NCBI GenBank assembly: GCA_946479015.1
Contig: CAMLEQ010000302.1
Location: 1-5,107 of the forward strand
From: an uncultured Gemmatimonadota bacterium
Lineage (GTDB): Bacteria > Gemmatimonadota > Gemmatimonadetes > Gemmatimonadales > Gemmatimonadaceae
Length of the DNA: 5,107 nucleotides
Direction of reading: 5' to 3'
Positions 1 through 5,107 of the stretch are shown piece after piece (position 1 is the first letter of the stretch; each line of letters begins with the position of its first letter). The position numbers were made by a program, and so were the translations under genes. The notes under the pieces were generated by a model that ran no database searches, was not told the DNA's origin, and saw only the letters and a list, made by a program, of their open reading frames with translations.

Positions 1-472
1 GGTCGAGGTTCCAGATCTGCGCGAGGACGCGCGCGAGCTGCACCTTCTGCTGCTCGCCGCCGGAAAGCGTGGGGTACGGCTGCTCCCCTTTCTCCCGCAT
101 CCCGACCAGATCGAGCGCGCGGCTCACGATCTCACGGTCGTGGGCCCCCGGCGCGCGGCCGAAGTGCGGGTACCGTCCCATCAGCACCACGTCGCGCACC
201 GGCAGCGGGAAGGCGAGCGACACGTGCTGCGAGAGCACCGCCCGCTTGCGCGCCAGGGCATCGGGGGAGAAGTCGCGCACCGGGCGGTCATCGTACAGCA
301 CCGTCCCGGCGGTGGGGCGCAGCAACCCCGTGGCGACGCGCAGCAGCGTGGATTTCCCGGCGCCGTTGGGGCCGAGGATCACGTTGAAGGCCCCGGGGCG
401 AAAGCGCGCGCTCACGTCGTCCAGGATCACCGCGTTCCCGGCGACGTAGCGCACGGCGCGCAGCTCAGCCAT
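1..472 (-). CDS. hmuV: Haem ABC transporter ATP-binding protein HmuV (partial, C-terminus outside window)
   Basis: ATPase subunit that powers haem import through the inner-membrane permease encoded just upstream. The 157 residues visible begin MAELRAVRYVAGNAVILDDV. Walker A is GPNGAGKST at residues 34-42, the Q-loop glutamine is Q82 (VLSQH), a GRYPHFGR segment lies at 99-106, and the ABC signature LSGGEQQKV is at 136-144, followed by QLARVLAQIW at 145-154. That last stretch is characteristic of HmuV, as opposed to the FecE/BtuD siderophore and cobalamin ATPases. Walker B, the H-loop and the C-terminus lie beyond base 1. The ATG at 472-470 overlaps the end of hmuU by 8 bases. A GGGGGGAG ribosome-binding site (complement of 482-489) sits 9 bases upstream and supports this start. 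Haem specificity is inferred from motifs and neighbours; an ABC importer ATPase is near certain. Confidence 0.9.
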   Translation of the reverse strand, partial: MAELRAVRYVAGNAVILDDVSARFRPGAFNVILGPNGAGKSTLLRVATGLLRPTAGTVLYDDRPVRDFSPDALARKRAVLSQHVSLAFPLPVRDVVLMGRYPHFGRAPGAHDREIVSRALDLVGMREKGEQPYPTLSGGEQQKVQLARVLAQIWNLD

Positions 473-1535
473 GGAATCCCACTCCCCCCTCGCCGCGCTG
501 CCGGAGGAGGATCGCCAGGAACACCGGTGCGCCCACCACGGCGGTGATGATCCCGATCGGCAGCTCCGCCGGCGGGATGATCACGCGCGCCACGATGTCC
601 ACCAGCACCATGAGCAGTGCGCCCAGCAGCGCGGACGAGGGGACCAGGAAGGTGTAGTCGGAGGACTTCACCATCCGGAGCACGTGCGGCACGATCAGTC
701 CCACGAACGCGATCACTCCCACCATGGCCGTGGCGGCGGCGACCATCACCGTGTTCAGCACGAGGAGCCGGAAGATGAGCGTGCCGGGATCGATCCCGAG
801 GTACGCCGCCTCATCCTCGCCGAGCATGAGCGCGTTCAGCGCCTTCGCGTGGCGCTGCGCGAGCGCCAGACAGATGGCGAGCACCGCGACCACCAGCACC
901 ACGCCGCGCCAGCTCGCCGTGGTGAAGGTGCCGAGGTTCCAGAAGGTGATGTTGCGCGCTTGGGGATCGCGCGCGACGTACGAGAGGAAGCCAGTCCCCG
1001 CGCCACAGACGGCGTTCACCGCGATGCCGGCGAGCAGCAGGGTGAACACGTTCACCTTCCCGAACGCGGTGGACACGCGGTACACGAGCATGGTGGCGCC
1101 GAACGCGCCGGCGAACGCGAGCAGCGGCACGGCGAGGGCGCCCAGCGGCGCCGTGAAGGAGAGCGCGCTCCCCGAGCCGCCGGCGAGCACGAACACGAGC
1201 GCGGCGCCGAACGCCGCCCCCGCCGATGTGCCGGCGAGCCCGGGCTCCACGATGGGATTTCGGAAGAGTCCCTGCATGAGCGCCCCGGACACTCCCAGCA
1301 CCGCGCCGGTGGCCGCCGAGAGCAGCACCCGCGGCAGGCGGAGGCGCAGGAACACGTTGCGCCCGAGCGCGTCGGCATCCGTGGACGGCAGCCACCCCGC
1401 CGCCTGCGCGAGGTAGTGCAGCATGCGCTCCGGCGCGAAGGAGAACGCGCCGATCCCCGCCGAGGCGACCATTGCCGCCACCAGCGCCAGACCGAGCAGG
1501 AGCTGGACCTGGCCGCTCGTCAGGCGCCGCGGCAT
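465..1535 (-). CDS. hmuU: Haem ABC transporter permease HmuU (FecCD family)
   Basis: Inner-membrane channel subunit of the haem importer, 356 residues, a normal length for the BtuC/FecCD family. The protein is strongly hydrophobic, with about ten membrane segments; the first is at about residues 11-32. Family hallmarks seen are RLPRVLLSAATGAVLGVSG (66-84) running into ALMQGLFRNPIVEPGLAGTS (85-104), the GEDEAAYLGI loop (239-248) that in this family contacts the ATPase, and GVIAFVGLIVPHVLRM (273-288). The ATG at 1535-1533 follows the hmuT stop after a single base (TGA-G-ATG) with no strong Shine-Dalgarno, so translation is probably coupled to hmuT. The stop overlaps the hmuV start by 8 bases. 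No damage is visible. The family is certain; haem as substrate comes mainly from the HmuT and HmuV partners. Confidence 0.93.
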   Translation of the reverse strand: MPRRLTSGQVQLLLGLALVAAMVASAGIGAFSFAPERMLHYLAQAAGWLPSTDADALGRNVFLRLRLPRVLLSAATGAVLGVSGALMQGLFRNPIVEPGLAGTSAGAAFGAALVFVLAGGSGSALSFTAPLGALAVPLLAFAGAFGATMLVYRVSTAFGKVNVFTLLLAGIAVNAVCGAGTGFLSYVARDPQARNITFWNLGTFTTASWRGVVLVVAVLAICLALAQRHAKALNALMLGEDEAAYLGIDPGTLIFRLLVLNTVMVAAATAMVGVIAFVGLIVPHVLRMVKSSDYTFLVPSSALLGALLMVLVDIVARVIIPPAELPIGIITAVVGAPVFLAILLRQRGEGGVGFHG

Positions 1536-1536
1536 C

Positions 1537-2403
1537 TCAGCGATGGATCATCGCCGCGAGCGCGCGCACGGACGCCGGCGTGCGCGGCCCGAAGTACATG
1601 ATCTGGGTCTCGTCCACGCGATAGATGCGCCCCGACTTCCCGGCCGGAGTGAGCGCCACGCCGGGGAGCTCGGCGAAGCGCTCGGCGCTCCCCACGCGGT
1701 CGAAGCCCACGTCGGTCGCGATGATCACGTCGGGAGCGGCCTTGGCGATCAGCTCCGGAGTGAGGCGCGTCATCCCGCCGATCGAGTCCACCGCGTTCTC
1801 CCCGCCTGCCCAGCGGAGCATCTCGTCCGCCGGTCCGCCGCGATTCACGGCGAGGTAGTCGTTGACGATCTGGCCGAAGTGCATGATGAGCACGCGCGGC
1901 CGGCGCTGACCGGCCCAGCGCGCGCTGTCCGCCCACACGTCGCGCATCCCCTGCCGCCACGCGGCGAGCACGCTGTCCGCCGCGTGCTCGCGGTGGAAGC
2001 GCTCGCCGAGGCGCCGCATCAGGAGCTGCGCGCTGTCCACCGTGCCGCCCGGGCGCAGGATCAGGATCGGGATCCCCACCGTCCGCAACTGGTCGAGCAC
2101 CGCGTCGGGTCCCACGTTCCCGTCGGTGAGGAAGAGCGTGGGCCGAGTGGAGATGATCCCCTCGGCGCTGAGGGCGCGGTGGTATCCCACCGAGGGAAGC
2201 GATCGGATCGCCGGCGGGTAGATCGACGTGAGGTCGCGCGCGACGAGCACGCCCTGCGCGCCGATGTCGTACATGAATTCGTTGATCTGCTTGGAGACGC
2301 AGACGACGCGCTCCGCGGGGTCGCGGCGGTCCGCGCCGCCGCGCGTGCAGGCGGCGAGCGCGAGAACCAGCGCGATCGCGAGCCGCCGGGGTGCTCTTCC
2401 CAT
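1537..2403 (-). CDS. hmuT: Haem-binding periplasmic lipoprotein HmuT
   Basis: Substrate-binding protein that captures haem in the periplasm and delivers it to HmuU. It has 288 residues. The N-terminus MGRAPRRLAIALVLALAAC is a lipoprotein signal peptide with lipobox LAAC, acylated cysteine C19, so the mature protein should be membrane-anchored. After a short linker the cluster A-2 type periplasmic-binding fold starts at VVCVSKQINEFMYDIGA (33-49). LPSVGYHRALSAEG (69-82) matches the HmuT/ShuT/PhuT family; by family knowledge Y74 is the likely axial haem ligand and R76 a propionate contact. The C-terminal lobe includes VLIMHFGQ (171-178) and PDVIIATDVGFDRVG (224-238). The frame extends 32 codons upstream to base 2499, but the start at 2403 is chosen because it places the signal peptide at the N-terminus. 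A modest AGGGA (complement of 2415-2419) lies 11 bases upstream. First gene of the hmuTUV operon. Confidence 0.88.
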   Translation of the reverse strand: MGRAPRRLAIALVLALAACTRGGADRRDPAERVVCVSKQINEFMYDIGAQGVLVARDLTSIYPPAIRSLPSVGYHRALSAEGIISTRPTLFLTDGNVGPDAVLDQLRTVGIPILILRPGGTVDSAQLLMRRLGERFHREHAADSVLAAWRQGMRDVWADSARWAGQRRPRVLIMHFGQIVNDYLAVNRGGPADEMLRWAGGENAVDSIGGMTRLTPELIAKAAPDVIIATDVGFDRVGSAERFAELPGVALTPAGKSGRIYRVDETQIMYFGPRTPASVRALAAMIHR

Positions 2404-2454
2404 GTGTGCCGGATTCCCTGTGGGCCTCGTGGCGCGGGGAAGGCGCGGCTCCCC

Positions 2455-2471
2455 TCGCGGTCGAACCGCGA
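2455..2471. promoter_or_regulatory. Short inverted repeat in the hmuT upstream region
   Basis: Seven-base arms TCGCGGT and ACCGCGA flank a 3-base spacer about 52 bases upstream of the hmuT start. It could be a small hairpin in the hmuT leader or an operator. It is GC-rich and does not resemble a classical AT-rich Fur box, and no such box was seen anywhere in 2404-2571. Chance occurrence in such GC-rich DNA is possible. Confidence 0.2.
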
Positions 2472-2505
2472 AAACTGGCGCGGGACCGGGGAATAGCAAG
2501 CGGAT

Positions 2506-2544
2506 GCACGACCGGGGAGGGGGTGTGCCCCTCCCCGGTCGTGC
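2506..2544. terminator. Perfect 17-bp hairpin between the plug-protein gene and hmuT
   Basis: Bases 2506-2522 and 2528-2544 are perfect reverse complements (17 bp) around the 5-base loop GTGTG. The arm begins GCACGACCGGGGAGG. It lies 27 bases past the stop of the minus-strand plug-protein gene and 102 bases before hmuT, so it is placed to end or attenuate the transcript entering hmuT. There is no run of T on either side, so it is not a textbook intrinsic terminator. It could instead protect an mRNA 3' end or act as a leader structure. The hairpin itself is certain; the terminator role is inferred from position. Confidence 0.55.
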
Positions 2545-2571
2545 TGCATGCTCCCACGCGGCGAATGCCGC

Positions 2572-3069
2572 TCAGTGCGTGGCGACGAGCAGTACGCCTC
2601 CACCGTGGTCGGTGCCGTAGCGCACCGCCGCCTCGGGGCCGGGGATGAAGCGCACTTCCTTCACCTGGTCGGCGCTGAAGTTCCTCAGGTTGTCCACGCC
2701 GTCCGCGCGCGCGCCGTCCACGTACACGATGATCGGCTGCGACTCGCTTCTGGCCGACGGCGTGCCGGTGCCGGGCGAGGGCGAGTCATCCTGTCCAGGA
2801 GTCGATGCAGACAGCCTGGTGAAGGTGGTGGGACCGCGACGGCTGCTGAGGAAGTTGGGGCGGAGCTTCCGCACGGCGTCGTACAGATTGTCGGCCTTCA
2901 CGCGCGCCAGATCGGCCGCCACGAGCACGTACTTCGAGGAGTGCTCCTGCTTCACGGGCGCGCTGTCCTGCGCGGACTGCGCGGACGCACCAGCGGCGGC
3001 GACGAGGACAGCCACGGCGGCGAGAGCGACGAGCCGAATGCACGACGAGCCGATGACGCGACGAGCCAT
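2572..3069 (-). CDS. Exported stand-alone TonB-receptor plug-domain protein
   Basis: A 165-residue secreted protein. Residues 1-30 form a signal peptide: basic MARR, a hydrophobic core LVALAAVAVLVAAAG, and a likely signal peptidase I cut after ASA (A30). The rest follows the plug domain of TonB-dependent receptors: NLYDAVRKLRPNFLSSR (61-77), a Ser/Pro/Gly-rich insert at 87-110, PIIVYVDGARADGVDNLRN (112-130), then VKEVRFIPGPEAAVRYGT (136-153) and GGGVLLVATH at the C-terminus, equivalent to the closing plug strand. No beta-barrel follows; the stop falls exactly at the domain end. The start is fixed by a perfect AGGAGG six bases upstream of the ATG. The frame is open further upstream, but that part lacks a signal peptide. 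It is transcribed toward hmuTUV, 168 bases away. Its function is unknown; a periplasmic or outer-membrane accessory role in uptake is a guess. I associate such plug-only proteins with Gemmatimonadota. Confidence 0.82.
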   Translation of the reverse strand: MARRVIGSSCIRLVALAAVAVLVAAAGASAQSAQDSAPVKQEHSSKYVLVAADLARVKADNLYDAVRKLRPNFLSSRRGPTTFTRLSASTPGQDDSPSPGTGTPSARSESQPIIVYVDGARADGVDNLRNFSADQVKEVRFIPGPEAAVRYGTDHGGGVLLVATH

Positions 3070-3075
3070 GAACCG

Positions 3076-3081
3076 CCTCCT
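3076..3081 (-). promoter_or_regulatory. Consensus ribosome-binding site of the plug-protein gene
   Basis: The minus strand reads AGGAGG followed by CGGTTC and then ATG at 3069-3067. This is the strongest Shine-Dalgarno in the window and decides the start of the plug-domain protein against longer upstream readings of the same frame. Confidence 0.85.
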
Positions 3082-3097
3082 GGGAGGGTCGAGTGTC

Positions 3098-3122
3098 CCG
3101 CGACGCGCATAACTTGTCGCGG
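3098..3122. promoter_or_regulatory. Candidate operator: 7-11-7 inverted repeat before the plug-protein gene
   Basis: CCGCGAC (3098-3104) and GTCGCGG (3116-3122) are exact reverse complements separated by 11 bases. The spacer contains the only AT-rich patch nearby, read as AAGTTATG on the minus strand, which could be a weak -10 element. The repeat lies 28 bases upstream of the plug-protein start. A dimeric repressor site overlapping a promoter is plausible; a leader hairpin is the alternative. No convincing -35 element was found. Confidence 0.3.
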
Positions 3123-3303
3123 CGGAGCACGCGGAGCAATGGCGACGCCGCGCGTCGGCGGGTGGCCTGGTGGTCCCGACCTTGCTGATGACATCGCACG
3201 TGCGGCGGCACCGTGCCGTCCGCGAGCGCCGGGCGCCGGCGATTCTCCACGGCCGACCGTGTCTGGCCGTTGCTCCGGTAGCCCTTCGGTCGTGACATTG
3301 GTG

Positions 3304-4068
3304 ATGCGGGACGAGCGATCGAGGGAATTCCGGTGGGCCGGGTGGAGCGATGCGGAGCTGCTCGAGCTTCCGCTCGGCGCGCTCGGCGTGTCGCTGCGCG
3401 GCACGTGGGTGGAGCGATGCGTCCACCGGTTGTACGCGGAGCTGGAGCGCCGCGCGATCCGCTTCCGACCGCGGGTGTGGGTGTCCGAGGAGTGGTTCTC
3501 CCCCACGGGCATCCCCGGTTTCGCGGTCCCTTTCTACCTACTACACCCACGGCTCATGCGACTCGAGCGCGCGCAGATGCGGAGCGTGGAAGGCGGGACG
3601 GTCCCGGAGTGCATGGCCATCATGCGCCACGAGACGGGGCACGCCATCCAGACGGCGTACCGGCTGCACGCGCGCGCCGACTGGCGCCGCCTGTTCGGCC
3701 GGACGACGGCGCCGTACCCCGACCGGTACCGCCCCGATCGCCGCAGCCGCGCGTACGTGCGCCATCTCCCGCACTGGTACGCGCAGAGCCATCCCGACGA
3801 GGATTTCGCCGAGACGTTCGCCGTGTGGCTGCGTCCACGCGCCGAGTGGCGACGCGAGTACGCGCGGTGGCCGGCGGCACTGGCCAAGCTGGAGCTCACC
3901 GACGCGCTGATGCGGGAGATCGCCGGCACGCGTCCGCTCGTGACCACTCGCGCGACGTACCTGCCGCTCCGCCAGTTGCGCCGCACGCTCGGCGCGCACT
4001 ACGCCGCGCGGCGGCGGCACTACGAGGCGCCGCTCGCCGCCGAGCGGCGGGGATGGATTCCGCTGTGA
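3304..4068 (+). CDS. Putative zinc-binding metallopeptidase (zincin, HETGH motif)
   Basis: A 254-residue soluble protein without signal peptide or membrane segment, so probably cytoplasmic. The zinc site is MRHETGHAIQTAYRL: H109 and H113 as ligands, E110 as catalytic base. The conserved downstream block QSHPDEDFAETFAVWL (161-176) should provide the third ligand, E166 or E170, as in gluzincin-type enzymes. Other conserved-looking blocks are VERCVHRLYAELERR (36-50), RFRPRVWVSEEWFSPTGIPG (53-72) and HPRLMRLERAQM (81-92). The C-terminus is Arg-rich (RRTLGAHYAARRRHY). It resembles proteins annotated as putative zinc-binding metallopeptidase; substrate and pathway are unknown and activity is inferred from the motif. 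The ATG at 3304 is preferred, with GTG at 3292 or 3301 as alternatives and no good Shine-Dalgarno at any. Its end overlaps the ATP-grasp gene, suggesting co-translation and a joint function. Confidence 0.8.
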   Translation: MRDERSREFRWAGWSDAELLELPLGALGVSLRGTWVERCVHRLYAELERRAIRFRPRVWVSEEWFSPTGIPGFAVPFYLLHPRLMRLERAQMRSVEGGTVPECMAIMRHETGHAIQTAYRLHARADWRRLFGRTTAPYPDRYRPDRRSRAYVRHLPHWYAQSHPDEDFAETFAVWLRPRAEWRREYARWPAALAKLELTDALMREIAGTRPLVTTRATYLPLRQLRRTLGAHYAARRRHYEAPLAAERRGWIPL

Positions 4069-5087
4069 CTCGCAAGCGCAAGCTGCGCGTGATCGCCCTC
4101 ACGCATCCGGCGCATCTCCCTCCCGAGCACCCCGAGGCGCTCTCACCGCAGGAGCTGCTCGAGCGCCGCGCGGCGCTCGACGTGGTGGAGGGGCTGCGGT
4201 CGCTCGGCCACGCGGTGCACCCTGTCGGCATCCAGGACGACCTCGCGCCGATCAACGACGCGGTGGCCGAGACGCGCCCGCACGTGGTGTTCAACCTGCT
4301 CGAGGAGTTCCAGTGGAACGCGCTCATGGATCACCACATCGTGAGCTTCCTCGAGCTGCTCGGCCTCCCCTACACCGGCTGCAGCCCGCGCGGGCTCGTG
4401 CTCTCCCGTGACAAGGCGCTCTCCAAGGCGCTCCTCGCCTATCACGACATCCCGGTGCCCGCGTTCGCGACCTTCCCCATCGGCCGCAAGGTCCGGCGCC
4501 CCCCCGAGCTGGAGTTTCCGCTGTTCGTGAAGAGCATCACCGAGCACGCGTCGCTCGGCATCTCGCGCGCGTCGCTGGTGCGCACCGACGAGGAGCTGGA
4601 AGAGCGAGTGGCGTTCATTCACGAGCGCGTGGGCACCGGCGCGATCGCCGAGCGGTTCATCGATGGGCGCGAGCTCTACGTGAGCGTCGTGGGCAACACC
4701 CGGCTGCGCACCTTCCCCACCTGGGAGCTCGTGATCGACGATGCGCCGGCGAGCGAACCGCTCATCGTGACGGCGAAGGTGAAGCACGACCTGGGCTATC
4801 AGAGCAAGCGCGGCGTGCGCCTGCGCGCGGCGGAGGACCTGCCGCGCGAGGTGTCCGCGCGCATCGCGTGGCTGAGCAAGCGGATCTACCGCGTGCTGGA
4901 GCTCTCGGGCTACGCGCGCCTCGACTTCCGCCTGGACGAGCGCGGCGGGCTCTACTTCCTCGACGCGAATCCGAATCCGGACATCTGCGAGCACGAGGAA
5001 TTCGCCTCGGCGGCCCGGGCGGCGGGGCTGGAGTATCCGGACCTCATCCAGCGGATCGTGAACCTCGGGCTGCGGCGCGCGAGCTAG
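4053..5087 (+). CDS. ATP-grasp ligase related to D-alanine-D-alanine ligase
   Basis: A cytoplasmic 344-residue ATP-grasp enzyme that should activate a carboxylate as acyl phosphate and join it to an amine. Order: N-terminal Rossmann-like domain (11-105), PYTG (106-109), RDKALSKALL (119-128) with K121, FPLFVKSITEHASLGIS (155-171) with ATP lysine K160 and a G-loop-like ASLG, hinge E200 (AERFIDGREL), KVKHDLGYQSKRGV (242-255) at the lid, and magnesium-site residues D291 (YARLDF), D304 and N306 (LDANPNPD). By Ddl alignment these match DdlB K97, K144, E180, D257, E270 and N272. Unlike Ddl, it lacks the N-terminal GGxSxE motif and the HGxxGEDG block is replaced by FNLLEEFQWNALMDHH. A true D-Ala-D-Ala ligase is therefore unlikely. 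The ATG at 4053 gives a 16-base overlap with the metallopeptidase gene; a GTG at 4065 would give a 4-base GTGA overlap. The substrate is unknown. Confidence 0.87.
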   Translation: MDSAVTRKRKLRVIALTHPAHLPPEHPEALSPQELLERRAALDVVEGLRSLGHAVHPVGIQDDLAPINDAVAETRPHVVFNLLEEFQWNALMDHHIVSFLELLGLPYTGCSPRGLVLSRDKALSKALLAYHDIPVPAFATFPIGRKVRRPPELEFPLFVKSITEHASLGISRASLVRTDEELEERVAFIHERVGTGAIAERFIDGRELYVSVVGNTRLRTFPTWELVIDDAPASEPLIVTAKVKHDLGYQSKRGVRLRAAEDLPREVSARIAWLSKRIYRVLELSGYARLDFRLDERGGLYFLDANPNPDICEHEEFASAARAAGLEYPDLIQRIVNLGLRRAS

Positions 5088-5107
5088 CGGTCTGCCGGCG
5101 GGGCGCG

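Noticed and set aside
471..1601. Long plus-strand open frame opposite hmuU, rich in His, Glu and Arg
   Set aside because: It is the antisense shadow of a clear FecCD permease; its composition (runs of HH, RR, EQ) is typical of reverse-frame reading of GC-rich DNA and no family is recognisable.
2404..2499. 32-codon upstream extension of hmuT
   Set aside because: It would bury the lipoprotein signal peptide 32 residues inside the protein; the internal ATG at 2403 gives a normal lipobox position.
3227..3241. 6-bp GC hairpin (CGCCGG / CCGGCG) in the divergent intergenic region
   Set aside because: Too short and too GC-rich to distinguish from chance, with no T tract or clear position relative to a promoter.
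2548..3303. N-terminal extension of the metallopeptidase frame, including an ATG at 3139 with a GGAG six bases upstream
   Set aside because: Bases 2572-3069 are already coding on the minus strand with a strong ribosome-binding site, and the peptide from 3139 to 3303 is low-complexity Pro/Ala/Gly/Arg with no resemblance to the zincin family, so ATG 3304 is preferred.
3333..4052. Upstream extension of the ATP-grasp frame across the metallopeptidase gene
   Set aside because: This part is an Arg/Ala-rich frame-shifted shadow of the metallopeptidase; recognisable ligase sequence starts only after 4053.
4143..4994. 283-codon minus-strand open frame opposite the ATP-grasp gene
   Set aside because: Antisense shadow with no recognisable domain, while the plus strand carries a full ATP-grasp motif set.

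Overview
The window is high-GC bacterial DNA from a Gram-negative organism with an outer membrane. The best guess at the phylum is Gemmatimonadota. This rests on the GC-rich coding style and on a small secreted protein that is only a TonB-receptor-type plug domain, a protein type I associate with that phylum. The phylum call is inference, not a marker-gene result.

The left part (1-2403, minus strand) is a compact haem ABC importer operon transcribed right to left: hmuT (periplasmic haem-binding lipoprotein), hmuU (FecCD-type permease) and hmuV (ATPase, cut by the window edge). The genes are packed tightly: one base separates hmuT from hmuU, and hmuU overlaps hmuV by 8 bases. HmuT carries the LPSVGYHRALSAEG signature of haem-binding proteins and HmuV carries the LSGGEQQKVQLARVLAQIW signature, so the substrate call is haem rather than siderophore or cobalamin.

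Upstream of hmuT, also on the minus strand, is a 165-residue exported protein (2572-3069) that matches a TonB-dependent receptor plug and has no beta-barrel. A perfect 17-bp hairpin lies between it and hmuT. Its location suggests, but does not prove, an outer-membrane role linked to haem or iron uptake.

A 234-bp divergent intergenic region (3070-3303) separates this from a plus-strand pair. The pair is a cytoplasmic zincin-type putative metallopeptidase (HETGH, 3304-4068) and an ATP-grasp ligase related to D-Ala-D-Ala ligase (4053-5087), overlapping by 16 bases. The ligase keeps the ATP and magnesium residues but lacks the N-terminal D-Ala-binding motif, so it probably joins something else. 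This ligase/peptidase couple is the least understood part of the window and the best candidate for an undescribed system. No tRNA, rRNA, CRISPR array or mobile element is visible.
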